Shown here piece by piece: positions 8,504 to 18,280 of a stretch of 64,000 bases of DNA. The notes beneath the pieces were generated by a model. The model was not told the DNA's origin. It saw nothing but the letters and a program-made list of their open reading frames with translations, and did no database searches. The DNA is taken from NCBI RefSeq assembly GCF_001422205.1, contig NZ_LMMJ01000009.1, positions 62,001-126,000 on the forward strand. Direction: 5' to 3'. The first letter of the stretch is position 1. The number at the start of each line of letters is the position of its first letter. Position numbers and translations under genes: made by a program. Origin of the DNA: Curtobacterium sp. Leaf261. Its GTDB lineage: Bacteria > Actinomycetota > Actinomycetes > Actinomycetales > Microbacteriaceae.

Positions 8504-9388
8504 ATGTCGGAGGAGCGCGCGCACCGGTCGGCCCAGGACGACCTCGTCGGCCGGGGTCTGCTCCGCGCACTCGACGATGACGCCCCCGCCCTCGTCGTCG
8601 GCGAGGCGGTCGCGCTCGACGTCCAACCCGCGAGCATCGCGCTCCGACTCGCGGCGGGCCTCATCGACGCCGTGGTGATCGTCGTGGCGTACCTCGCGCT
8701 GCTCCTCGGCGGCCTCTTGGCACTCCGGGGCGCCCGCGACGACGCATGGGTCTCGGTCTGGTCGATCGTCGCAGTCGTGCTCGCGGTCGTCGTCCTGCCC
8801 ACCGTGCTCGAGGTCGTGTCGCGCGGCCGGAGCGTCGGCCGGTGGGCGGTGGGCACACGCGTGGTGCGGATGGACGGCGGATCCGTCGGGTTCCGGCAGG
8901 CGTTCGTCCGCGCCCTCGTCGGGGTCCTCGAGCTCGTCGCGACTGCCGGCTCGCTGGCGCTCGTCGTCGCGCTGTTCGGCTCGCGGCCCCGTCGTCTCGG
9001 TGATCTCATGGCCGGCACGTTCGTGCAACAGGAGCGCATCCCGAAGGGTGTCGACCCGGTCGTCGTCCTGCCGGCCGACCTCGTCGGATGGGCGGCGATC
9101 GCGAACGTCTCACGGTTGCCGCAGCGGCTCGAGAACCGGCTCGCCACGTACTTCCGGAGTGCGGCGACCCTCCGCCCCGAGCTGCGTTTCGCGACCGCGG
9201 TCGCCCTCGCGGAGGAGGTCGCGCGGTTCGCCCGGCCGGTGCCGCCCGTCGACCCCGAACGCTACCTCGCCGGAGTGGTGGCCCTCCGCCGGGAGCGGGA
9301 CGTCCGTGCCCTCAGCGCACGCGCGCAGACGCTCGCGGGGCTCGGCGAGGTCGCGTCGGCACGTCCGGCCGGGTTCCCGGAACGCTGA
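8504..9388 (+). CDS. RDD family membrane protein
   Basis: I chose ATG 8504 (294 aa), which removes a non-conserved leader that would overlap the divergent SpoIIM-family gene. The RDD domain (about 45-175) has the Arg and Asp of IALRLAAGLIDAVVIV, then two further helices and a basic loop with RSVGRWAVGTRVVR. The C-terminal half is soluble and helical (LPQRLENRLATYF, RPELRFATAVALAEEVARFA). This C-terminal extension fits the RDD proteins found beside SpoIIM and MoxR modules in actinobacteria. RDD domains have been proposed to act in transport or ion exchange, but no substrate can be read from this sequence. Confidence 0.88.
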   Translation: MSEERAHRSAQDDLVGRGLLRALDDDAPALVVGEAVALDVQPASIALRLAAGLIDAVVIVVAYLALLLGGLLALRGARDDAWVSVWSIVAVVLAVVVLPTVLEVVSRGRSVGRWAVGTRVVRMDGGSVGFRQAFVRALVGVLELVATAGSLALVVALFGSRPRRLGDLMAGTFVQQERIPKGVDPVVVLPADLVGWAAIANVSRLPQRLENRLATYFRSAATLRPELRFATAVALAEEVARFARPVPPVDPERYLAGVVALRRERDVRALSARAQTLAGLGEVASARPAGFPER

Positions 9389-9392
9389 CCGC

Positions 9393-9418
9393 CGGACTGG
9401 AGGCGCGCCTCCAGTCCG
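9393..9418. terminator. 26-bp perfect palindrome, probable bidirectional terminator
   Basis: CGGACTGGAGGCG is followed directly by its exact reverse complement. The palindrome sits 4 bp after the RDD stop and about 100 bp beyond the ahcY stop on the other strand. No T-tract follows. It belongs to the dispersed GGAC(T/G)GGAGGC family also seen at 18127 and 44890. Confidence 0.75.
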
Positions 9419-9514
9419 ATGCGCAGCCCGCGGACCGCGGGCGGCGACGGACCGCAGGCGGCGCCGGACCGAGGACGGCGGTCGGACGACACGCGCCGCC
9501 CGACCGCGGTCGCC

Positions 9515-11011
<1,497 letters not shown>

Positions 11012-11045
11012 GCAGCCAGTGTCCCACGCGCGGTCGCGGTGATGC

Positions 11046-11113
11046 CCAGCGTGCGGCGGCCTGTCCGCCCAGCGTGCGCGGCCTGTCCGCCGGGCGTGCG
11101 GCGGCCCGTCCTC
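11046..11113. repeat. Three imperfect 22-23 bp tandem repeats upstream of ahcY
   Basis: Three units built on (C/G)(C/G)(A/G)GCGTGCGGCGGCCTGTCCGC follow one another between the DUF3499 stop and the ahcY start. They lie where an ahcY promoter or a DUF3499 terminator would be expected. No function is evident. Confidence 0.75.
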
Positions 11114-11120
11114 CGGGCGC

Positions 11121-11330
11121 TCAGTCGCGCGCGATCGGGAGCTGCCGCACGACCTGCCAGCCCTGCGGGACCCGGAGCCCCGCGGCGTGCCGACCGCAGA
11201 GGTCGTACCCGTGCGGCTCGACCCGGACCGAGAGCGGCCCGACGACGACCATGGAGTCCGCGTAGTCGTAGGTCAGGGTCGCGACGGCACGCGCCGCGCA
11301 CGCGACCTTGCTGCAGATCCTGACGTCCAT
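11121..11330 (-). CDS. DUF3499 family small Cys-rich protein
   Basis: This 69-aa protein is complete. The N-terminus [20 protein letters not shown] and the LCGRHAAGL segment supply Cys and His residues spaced like a small zinc site. This matches DUF3499, a family conserved next to whiB2 and manA/manB in actinobacteria. No function is known. A TAGGTT -10 lies 9 nt before the ATG with no Shine-Dalgarno, suggesting leaderless translation. It diverges from the metallopeptidase-like gene at 11464. Confidence 0.88.
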   Translation of the reverse strand: MDVRICSKVACAARAVATLTYDYADSMVVVGPLSVRVEPHGYDLCGRHAAGLRVPQGWQVVRQLPIARD

Positions 11331-11339
11331 CCCACGGAC

Positions 11340-11345
11340 AACCTA
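11340..11345 (-). promoter_or_regulatory. -10 element TAGGTT for DUF3499 (leaderless)
   Basis: TAGGTT ends 9 nt before the DUF3499 ATG. Transcription starting about 7-10 nt downstream would begin at or next to the start codon. Confidence 0.6.
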
Positions 11346-11450
11346 CCGGGTCCGCCGCACGACGCCGCCCGGTGCACCCGACGGGGACCACCCGCGGGGG
11401 TCCGCCCGGCGACGACGCGCGCGACGTCCACCCGACGACCACCCGCGCAG

Positions 11451-11456
11451 TACGAT
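11451..11456 (+). promoter_or_regulatory. -10 element TACGAT for the metallopeptidase-like gene (leaderless)
   Basis: TACGAT ends 7 nt before ATG 11464 and no Shine-Dalgarno is present, so the mRNA probably starts at the initiation codon. Confidence 0.65.
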
Positions 11457-11463
11457 TGCCCGC

Positions 11464-11910
11464 ATGGTCGGACGTCACCACACGGTCTCCCCCGTCGGTC
11501 GCGCCCGGGGTCGCTCGCGACACGGCCGCGGCGGGCGATCGTCGGTCACGGGTCCGGAGCTCGCGCCGATCGTCACGCGCGCCGAGTCGTTCGACCGGAT
11601 CGTCGCCGACGCCGCGCACTACCTCGTCGACCTCTGGCCGGACGAACTCCAGGGCGTCGCCTTCCAGGTCGCCGACATGCCGTCCGACCCGGTGACCGGA
11701 CCCGAGGCCTCGCTGCCTCGCTGGAAGCTCGAGCGCTCCCCGGACCGCGTGACCCTGTTCCGGATCCCCGTCGAGCGGCTCACCCGCCTGCCGGAGAAGG
11801 ACGATCAGGACAAGCGCGTCGTCGTCGAGGCCGCGGTGTTCCGCGCCGTCGGCGAACTCATCGACAAGGACCCCTGGGACCTCGCGCCCGACCGGTACCG
11901 CCACTTCTGA
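11464..11910 (+). CDS. Metallopeptidase-family-like protein lacking HExxH
   Basis: The 148-aa protein starts at ATG 11464. An Arg/His/Gly-rich N-terminus (1-30) precedes a region with FDRIVADAAHYLVDLWPDEL, matching the minimal zincin-like family encoded beside DUF3499 and whiB2 in actinobacteria. In active members a helix near the C-terminus carries HExxH. The corresponding stretch here reads VVVEAAVFRAVGELIDKDPWDL and has no His. The fold is probably kept but zinc hydrolysis is unlikely. Loss of the motif appears shared by related actinobacteria as far as I recall, so it may be a lineage trait, not a recent mutation. Confidence 0.8.
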   Translation: MVGRHHTVSPVGRARGRSRHGRGGRSSVTGPELAPIVTRAESFDRIVADAAHYLVDLWPDELQGVAFQVADMPSDPVTGPEASLPRWKLERSPDRVTLFRIPVERLTRLPEKDDQDKRVVVEAAVFRAVGELIDKDPWDLAPDRYRHF

Positions 11911-12189
11911 GCACCGGCCGCTCGCGCGGACCGGACGGGAGCGGAACGGACAGGACGGCAGCGGAGCGGACTGGACGGCAGCGGAGCGGAGCGGACGGGA
12001 GGCAGGGCAGACCCCGTACCGCGACCCGCGTTCCGGGGTCTCCCGTCCCTCCAGACCGCAGCCGTCCCGCCAGACCGCAGCCGCGCCTCGGAGCGCAACC
12101 GGCGACCCGCGGTCTCCCGCGTCTCCGGACCGCAGCCGACGCACCGCGGTCTCCCGTGCCTCCAGACCGCAGCCGGCGTCCCGCGAACG
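11911..12189. repeat. 279-bp repeat-rich convergent intergenic region
   Basis: No coding signal is visible. The segment holds GGACGGCAGCGGAGCGG in two tandem copies (about 11952-11992), an inverted pair AGACCCCG (12009-12016) / CGGGGTCT (12034-12041) nested inside GGACGGGAG/CTCCCGTCC arms, and four copies of CCAGACCGCAGCC-like sequence (about 12050-12175). It separates the converging metallopeptidase-like and DUF5719 genes and probably ends transcription in both directions. Confidence 0.75.
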
Positions 12190-13587
12190 CTACGGGTAGA
12201 CCGTGACCGGCGACGACGCCGTGGCACCCGGGCGGAGCGGGAAGCCCGCGATGCCCTGGTCCCCGCGGTAGACGATCCCCGCGGTCAGTCCCTGCGCCCC
12301 GCGGATCGTCACCGCGCGCGAGGTCGGGAACGACGTGCTCGCGGTCGTGCCGGCGGCGACCAGGATCTTCTTCGTGGAACCACTCGTGACGAGCGACACC
12401 GTCGCGTCCCGCGTCGTCGCGTTGACGAGGTTGACGGTCGCGTTCGGTCCGTCCACGACGTCCACGAGTGTCGACCGGCCGAGCGTCGGGGCCGAGGCGA
12501 ACCAGCCGAGGTCTGCCTGGCCGTCCTTGGTCGGGGTGCTGGTCCGCACACCGGCGACCACCGGCACCGTCGAGCTGACCGCGATCGAGTACTGCCCGTC
12601 CGGGAAGTCGTCGAGCGGCACGTCCGTGACCACCCCGCCGTCGGCCGTGGCGGTCACCGTGGTGCCCGCGCCGTCGGCCGTCGTGATCGACATGGTGAGG
12701 TCGGCGGTCGCGGTCCCGGGGACGAAGACCCGGACGATCGGTGCCGCGTCGGCGGTGTCGTCGCCGGACTGGGCCTTCTCGGTGTCCCGGAGCACGACCC
12801 CCGGGACCGTCTGGGCTCGGGACGGTGCGGCGGCGCCCTGCACGATGTCGACGCCGCCGGGGGTGAGCGTCCGGACGACGCTCTCCTGCATCGCGGCGAC
12901 GATCTGCCCGCCGGACGACGTGACGTGCACGACCGGTGACGGGGCGTCCGAGACGAACCCGGCGAGGGGGACGACCTTCTGCGTGTTCGGCGCGACCACG
13001 ATCCCGGTCGTGCCGGGGGCCTGGACCTTGCCGGACGTGGTGTAGACGTCGAGGTCGACGGTCGCGTTCACGTCGGTCGGGTTGGAGAGGGTGATGAGGC
13101 TCGTCCGCCCCGTCTCGGTCGAGCCGCCGACGAGCCAGGTGGACGTGCTCGGGTCGTCGCAGGACGCGGCCGCGAGCCCGGAGAGGTCGCCGCGGTCGAC
13201 CTCCTGGATGCCGCTGCCGGCGACGCTCGGGGTCGTCGTCCCGGCGGCAGCGGTGACCACCGTCGGGTCCGACCCACCGCTCGTGGACTCGTCGAGCGAA
13301 CCGCGGTCGACATCACCCGTGCTCGACGCGGCGGCGACGGTCTGCTGCCCGATGCGTCGCGCCGTCGTGGCGTCGGCACCGGTGTCGTCGGAGAGCTGCA
13401 GGAGGCTCCCTGCGCAGACCCGCTGGGCATCCGCCGGGACCGGCGTGACGGTCCGCCCCGCGGGACGGTCGACGATCGCCGGGGCATCCACGAGGTGCGC
13501 GGCGCCGATGGTGCCCACCGCGACGACGATCGCGACGGCGGTGGCACCCCCGCGGACGATCCACCGGCGGGCCGTCTGCTGGCTCAT
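12190..13587 (-). CDS. DUF5719 family exported protein
   Basis: The 465-aa protein starts at ATG 13587, overlapping the upstream glycosyltransferase stop by ATGA. An N-terminal helix after MSQQTARRWIVRGG (about 12-32) should act as signal anchor. The rest is extracytoplasmic and beta-rich, with WLVGGSTETGRTSLITLSNP and repeated Ser/Thr/Val-rich segments typical of DUF5719. The family is regularly encoded directly after a large GT2 membrane glycosyltransferase in actinobacteria, so the pair probably works together on a surface glycan or glycoprotein. That role is inference; no catalytic motif is visible. Confidence 0.85.
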   Translation of the reverse strand: MSQQTARRWIVRGGATAVAIVVAVGTIGAAHLVDAPAIVDRPAGRTVTPVPADAQRVCAGSLLQLSDDTGADATTARRIGQQTVAAASSTGDVDRGSLDESTSGGSDPTVVTAAAGTTTPSVAGSGIQEVDRGDLSGLAAASCDDPSTSTWLVGGSTETGRTSLITLSNPTDVNATVDLDVYTTSGKVQAPGTTGIVVAPNTQKVVPLAGFVSDAPSPVVHVTSSGGQIVAAMQESVVRTLTPGGVDIVQGAAAPSRAQTVPGVVLRDTEKAQSGDDTADAAPIVRVFVPGTATADLTMSITTADGAGTTVTATADGGVVTDVPLDDFPDGQYSIAVSSTVPVVAGVRTSTPTKDGQADLGWFASAPTLGRSTLVDVVDGPNATVNLVNATTRDATVSLVTSGSTKKILVAAGTTASTSFPTSRAVTIRGAQGLTAGIVYRGDQGIAGFPLRPGATASSPVTVYP

Positions 13588-16439
13588 TCGCGCTCCTCGT
13601 CGAAGGTGGTGGCGGGTTCGTCGGCCTCGAGGACGTTCGACACCGCGCGACGACGGCGCGGTGCGGTCGGGATCGCGAGGAGCGCCGTCGCCCCGAACAC
13701 GATGCCGAGTCCGACGAGCACGAGCGTGTGGGTCGTCGCCACGGCGGCGGACCCGGTGCCGGGCCGGTCGACCTTCCCCTCGTAGTGCCAGAGCACCCCG
13801 TTGTTCGTGTCGCCGATGCTCTTGAAGAGCGCGTTCTGCCCGATCGACCCGACGGCACGCGCGTGCACCGACCGCGCCGGTCCGCTGTCGGGGCCGTCGC
13901 CGAGCAGGATGAAGCTCACGCCGAGCCGCCGGAGGTCCGGCCGGGGATCGAACCCGCTCCGGCTCGCGAGGTTGCCGGCGAGCGTCGTGAGGGCGCGTCC
14001 GGACGGGCTGAGGTCGAGGGCCGTCGCGTCGAGGGTGGACTGGTCGTCGAGCGTGGAGCCCTGGCCGCGCTCGAGCGAGACCGCGAGTGACCCGTCGAGC
14101 TCCGGGACGATCACGAGGGTGCCGACGTCGGGGTTCGCCTGCGCCTCGGCGTTGACGTAGGCGCTGATCACCCGGCCGTCCGTCGGCACGATGTCGGCCG
14201 TCTGCAGGTACATGCCGGCGAAGGTCGGCGCGACCGCGACGCCGAGGAGCCCCGCGGCGAGGACGCCGAGGCCCGGCGCGAGCCTCGGCAGCGTGTCGAG
14301 GCCGACCGCCGCGGCGACGACGAGCGCGAACCAGTACACGGTGAGGGCGGAACCCGGCCAGATGACGGTGGTGGTCGAGCCGACGCCGGAGAGGGCGATG
14401 TGGGTCGCCGCGAACGCGGTGAGGAACGCGAGGAGGGCGAACCCGAGCGCCGTCGCGGCCAGGTGCCAGCGCCGGCCGAGGAGCGCGCCGATCGCGGTGA
14501 TCCCCACCGGGAGCACGAGCACCGCGAGCGCGACCGGCAGGATCGTCGCCGCGATCCCGAGCGCGTCGGTCGCGGCGAGCCAGCCGTTCCAGTCCGGCAG
14601 CGGGGACCCGATCGCGAGCTGCAGCGCGGACGGCGCCCTGGTGGCGGACGGCACCCCCGGGTCGGCGAGGATCGCGAGCGGCGTCCCCCGACCGACCTGG
14701 CTGATCACGAGCGGCGCGAACAGGGCGATGGCCGGCAGCGGGATCGCGATGCGGCGGTGGGCGTGCCGCCATCCGACGGCGAGCGACACGAGCCACGCGA
14801 CGAGCATGAGCGGGATGAGCGACGGTGCGCTCGCGACGATGGCCGCGAAGAGCAGCGCTGCCCCGGCCGACGACGCCCATGAGCGGTGCGCGCCGAGGAC
14901 CGTCAGGAAGAACCACGGGAGCAGCACGTGCGCGATGACCGCGCCGAGGTGTCCGCTCATCACACCGGACACGAGCGACGGCGCGAGCGTGTACAGCGCC
15001 GCACCCACGACGGGCACCCAGACCCTGGTGGTGACGCGGCGGATCGCGAACCAGGAACCGAGGGCGGCGAGCGGGAAGGACAGCAGCATCGCGAGCACCA
15101 CGGACGTCGACGGCGACCAGAACGTGATCGTCCCGAGCAGCGCGACGACGGCCGCGAACGGGTCGGAGGCGCCGGCGAACCCCGTGCCGAGCGTGTGCCA
15201 CCCGAAGCCGACGTTCTGCCAGAGCCGTGCGACGCCGGTGCCGAGCGGCAGGAGTCCCCCGCCGGTCAGCGCGGGGCTGCCGAGCAGCGCGACGAGCATC
15301 ACGACGCTCACGAGCGCCGCCGCGAGCACGACCCACAGCCCGCCGTCACCGAGGAACGACGCCCGCGGGACGGCCGCGTCCTCGACGTGCGCGATCTCGA
15401 CGTCGCGCGAGGTGATGCGCCGTTCGAGCACACGACGCCAGCTCACCCGGAGCGGCTCGACAGCGGCCCACCCGACCTGCCGGTTCCGCGCGAGGACCGT
15501 TCGTGCCTTCGCCGACCCGCCGCCGAACGCGACCGCGAACGCGGCGCCGAGCTCGCCGCCGACGGCACCGGGGTGCTTCGTGGCGAGGTGACCGATCGAG
15601 CGGCCGATCGCGAACGGCACGAGCGTCAGCCAGTGCAGCCAGAGGATGCCGCCGGGCGCGTAGGTCATCCGGCGGTGCAGCTGCGCCTGCCGGCGGAGTC
15701 GAACGCGGCGTGCCTCGTGGAGCTCGTGCTTCCGACCGAAGTCCTCCGGCGCGCCGGCGGTGGTCACCCTGGCCTCGGGGACGACGCTGACGCGGTGGCC
15801 GGCGAGCCGCGCACGGACGCAGAAGTCGAGCGAGGCGTCGACGTGCGGCAGCGCTGGGTCGAACCCGCCGAGCGCGACCCAGACGGACCGCCGGACGATC
15901 ATCCCGCCCGCCGCGACCGCGAGGACGTCGGCGTGGTTGTCGTGCTGGCCCTGGTCGAGTTCGTCGGCGACGAGGGTCATGGAGCGGCCGAACCGCGTCA
16001 TGCTCTCGCCGAAGGCCTCGATCTTCGTCGGCTGGTCGACCGCCATGAGCTTCGGACCGGCGATCGCGACGGACGGCGCGATCTCCACCGCTCCGAGGAG
16101 CTCGGCGAGGGCGTCGGGGGCCGGCGCGTTGTCGTGGCCGATGAGCCAGAGCCACTCGTCGACGGCGTCCTCGGCGTCGGCACGGGGTGCCAGCCGTTCG
16201 CCGTGCGACACGGCCTCGCCGAACGGTCGCCCGGCCGGGATGCGGCTGATCTGCGCCGCGCCGCCGAACGAGAGCTCGTTGGTCGACCCGTCGGTCGATC
16301 CGACGTCCACGACGACGAGGTTCTCCGGCGGCCTGGTCTGGGACGCGAGCGCGTCGAGGGTCCGGTCGAGGAGGCCTGCGCCGTTGGCGCAGACGAGGAT
16401 CGCGGTGACCCTGCGCTGGAGAGTGTGGCTCGGCTGCAT
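13584..16439 (-). CDS. Large membrane glycosyltransferase, GT2 domain plus multi-pass region
   Basis: The 951-aa product starts at ATG 16439. The N-terminal GT2 domain (about 8-250) has VTAILVCANGAGLLDRTLDAL, VVDVGSTDGSTNE, a GHDNAP acidic motif and a late DFCVRARLAGH segment. It is followed by a linker and about twelve hydrophobic segments from residue ~360, with an extracytoplasmic region near the end (LVIVPELDGSLAVSLERG). Proteins of this kind, encoded between whiB2 and DUF5719, are conserved in actinobacteria. The cytosolic GT2 domain would use a nucleotide sugar and the membrane part could transfer or flip the product. Acceptor and sugar are unknown. The gene is translationally coupled to DUF5719. 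Confidence 0.87.
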   Translation of the reverse strand: MQPSHTLQRRVTAILVCANGAGLLDRTLDALASQTRPPENLVVVDVGSTDGSTNELSFGGAAQISRIPAGRPFGEAVSHGERLAPRADAEDAVDEWLWLIGHDNAPAPDALAELLGAVEIAPSVAIAGPKLMAVDQPTKIEAFGESMTRFGRSMTLVADELDQGQHDNHADVLAVAAGGMIVRRSVWVALGGFDPALPHVDASLDFCVRARLAGHRVSVVPEARVTTAGAPEDFGRKHELHEARRVRLRRQAQLHRRMTYAPGGILWLHWLTLVPFAIGRSIGHLATKHPGAVGGELGAAFAVAFGGGSAKARTVLARNRQVGWAAVEPLRVSWRRVLERRITSRDVEIAHVEDAAVPRASFLGDGGLWVVLAAALVSVVMLVALLGSPALTGGGLLPLGTGVARLWQNVGFGWHTLGTGFAGASDPFAAVVALLGTITFWSPSTSVVLAMLLSFPLAALGSWFAIRRVTTRVWVPVVGAALYTLAPSLVSGVMSGHLGAVIAHVLLPWFFLTVLGAHRSWASSAGAALLFAAIVASAPSLIPLMLVAWLVSLAVGWRHAHRRIAIPLPAIALFAPLVISQVGRGTPLAILADPGVPSATRAPSALQLAIGSPLPDWNGWLAATDALGIAATILPVALAVLVLPVGITAIGALLGRRWHLAATALGFALLAFLTAFAATHIALSGVGSTTTVIWPGSALTVYWFALVVAAAVGLDTLPRLAPGLGVLAAGLLGVAVAPTFAGMYLQTADIVPTDGRVISAYVNAEAQANPDVGTLVIVPELDGSLAVSLERGQGSTLDDQSTLDATALDLSPSGRALTTLAGNLASRSGFDPRPDLRRLGVSFILLGDGPDSGPARSVHARAVGSIGQNALFKSIGDTNNGVLWHYEGKVDRPGTGSAAVATTHTLVLVGLGIVFGATALLAIPTAPRRRRAVSNVLEADEPATTFDEERE

Positions 16440-16533
16440 GACGCGCGTCACTCTACGAGAGCGGTGCTGCTCCGGACTGGAGGCACGGGGCGCGTCGGCA
16501 ACCTGTGGCCACCCTTTGAGATGGCTGGGTTCC

Positions 16534-16554
16534 GGAGCCTTCGTCGCAGGCTCC
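16534..16554 (-). terminator. Hairpin between whiB2 and the glycosyltransferase gene
   Basis: GGAGCCT (16534-16540) and AGGCTCC (16548-16554) form a perfect 7-bp stem with a 7-nt loop, 46 bp beyond the whiB2 stop. No T-tract. A half copy of the GGACTGGAGGC palindrome family lies just beyond it near 16474. Confidence 0.5.
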
Positions 16555-16599
16555 TCAGGGGCGCAGCCGCGCATCGCTGGCGCGATGCTCTGAGCGGAG

Positions 16600-16923
16600 C
16601 TACGCCCGCTTCCGCAGCTTGCGGCGCTCGCGCTCGCTCATGCCGCCCCAGATGCCGAACCGCTCGTCGTTGAGCAGCGCGTACTCGAGGCACTGGGCGC
16701 GGACCTCGCACGAGACGCAGATCTTCTTCGCCTCGCGCGTGGATCCGCCCTTCTCGGGGAAGAACGCCTCGGGGTCGGTCTGCGCACAGAGCGAGTCGGC
16801 CTGCCACGAGAGCGGGTTCTCGCCCCCGTCCTCCGAGGGACGTCGGACTCCGGGGACACCGAGGTCGACGGGGTCGACGTGCCAGTCGTCCGGGACGCCG
16901 GACCGGGAATCGGAAGCGTTCAC
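16600..16923 (-). CDS. whiB2: WhiB-family iron-sulfur regulator, WhiB2/WhmD type
   Basis: The 107-aa protein has the four cluster-binding cysteines C46 (SLCAQTDPEAFFPEKGG), C69, C72 and C78 (ICVSCEVRAQC), the GIWGG turn (90-94) and a basic C-terminus RERRKLRKRA. The C-x2-C-x5-C spacing is standard. Position beside DUF5719/GT2, galE and manA, with DUF3499 and ahcY close by, supports the WhiB2 (WhmD) subgroup. WhiB2 is needed for septation in mycobacteria. It binds a 4Fe-4S cluster and acts as a transcriptional co-regulator. A good promoter with two overlapping dyads lies upstream at 17013-17048. Confidence 0.95.
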   Translation of the reverse strand: MNASDSRSGVPDDWHVDPVDLGVPGVRRPSEDGGENPLSWQADSLCAQTDPEAFFPEKGGSTREAKKICVSCEVRAQCLEYALLNDERFGIWGGMSERERRKLRKRA

Positions 16924-17012
16924 GCTGTCACCCCTTGCTGCACCGCGGACGGCTGAGATCTGATGCTGCCGTCCCCCTGCGAGACGGGCTCACGGCGACT
17001 GCCGCTGCCCTA

Positions 17013-17048
17013 ATTACACAGGTGTGATTCCCCGAGGTCAAGTCGGGG
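17013..17048 (-). promoter_or_regulatory. whiB2 promoter with overlapping inverted repeats
   Basis: On the minus strand TTGACC (-35, 17041-17036) and TGTAAT (-10, 17018-17013) are separated by exactly 17 bp, about 90 nt before the whiB2 ATG. CCCCGA (17030-17035) and TCGGGG (17043-17048) form an inverted repeat centred on the -35. ACAC and GTGT half-sites flank the -10. It is the best two-box promoter I found in the window, and the dyads are candidate operators. Confidence 0.7.
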
Positions 17049-17133
17049 CATCATAAAAGGCTCAACCGCATCTCGAGGGTCATACCCCCCGTTCGGGCGT
17101 GTCGCGAGCCGACCCGGGCGTGTCCGGCGCCCG

Positions 17134-18096
<963 letters not shown>

Positions 18097-18103
18097 GTCC
18101 GCC

Positions 18104-18109
18104 ACGCTA
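18104..18109 (-). promoter_or_regulatory. -10 element TAGCGT for galE (leaderless)
   Basis: TAGCGT ends 7 nt before the galE ATG and no ribosome-binding site is visible. Confidence 0.6.
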
Positions 18110-18126
18110 CCGGGCCGGGAACCGGA

Positions 18127-18170
18127 CGGACGGGAGGCGCGGTGCGGGCCCGTCCCGTGCCTCCCGTCCG
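18127..18170. repeat. Palindromic element, GGACGGGAGGC family
   Basis: CGGACGGGAGGC (18127-18138) and its exact complement (18159-18170) form a 12-bp stem that continues with one mismatch. It lies between manA and galE, both on the minus strand, and so may end manA transcription before galE. Confidence 0.75.
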
Positions 18171-18180
18171 GAGCCGGTCG

Positions 18181-18257
18181 CGTCGGTTTCCCCGGAAAGC
18201 GACCGATCCGGGCGTCTTCGGCACCGGTCTCGTCGTTTTCCCCGGAAAGCGACCGAT
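18181..18257. repeat. Two direct repeats spaced exactly 50 bp
   Basis: CGTCGGTTTCCCCGGAAAGC followed by GACCGAT (18181-18207) recurs at 18231-18257 with one base changed. Each copy contains TTTCC/GGAAA arms around a 2-bp centre. Both lie in the manA-galE gap, 24 bp from the manA stop. Confidence 0.9.
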
Positions 18258-18280
18258 TCGCGATGAGCGGTGCGGGCGGG

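Noticed and set aside
12190..15336. A 1048-codon minus-strand frame as one protein
   Set aside because: Only the part from ATG 13587 matches DUF5719. The 5' part is a shadow of the GT2 membrane-protein gene in another frame.
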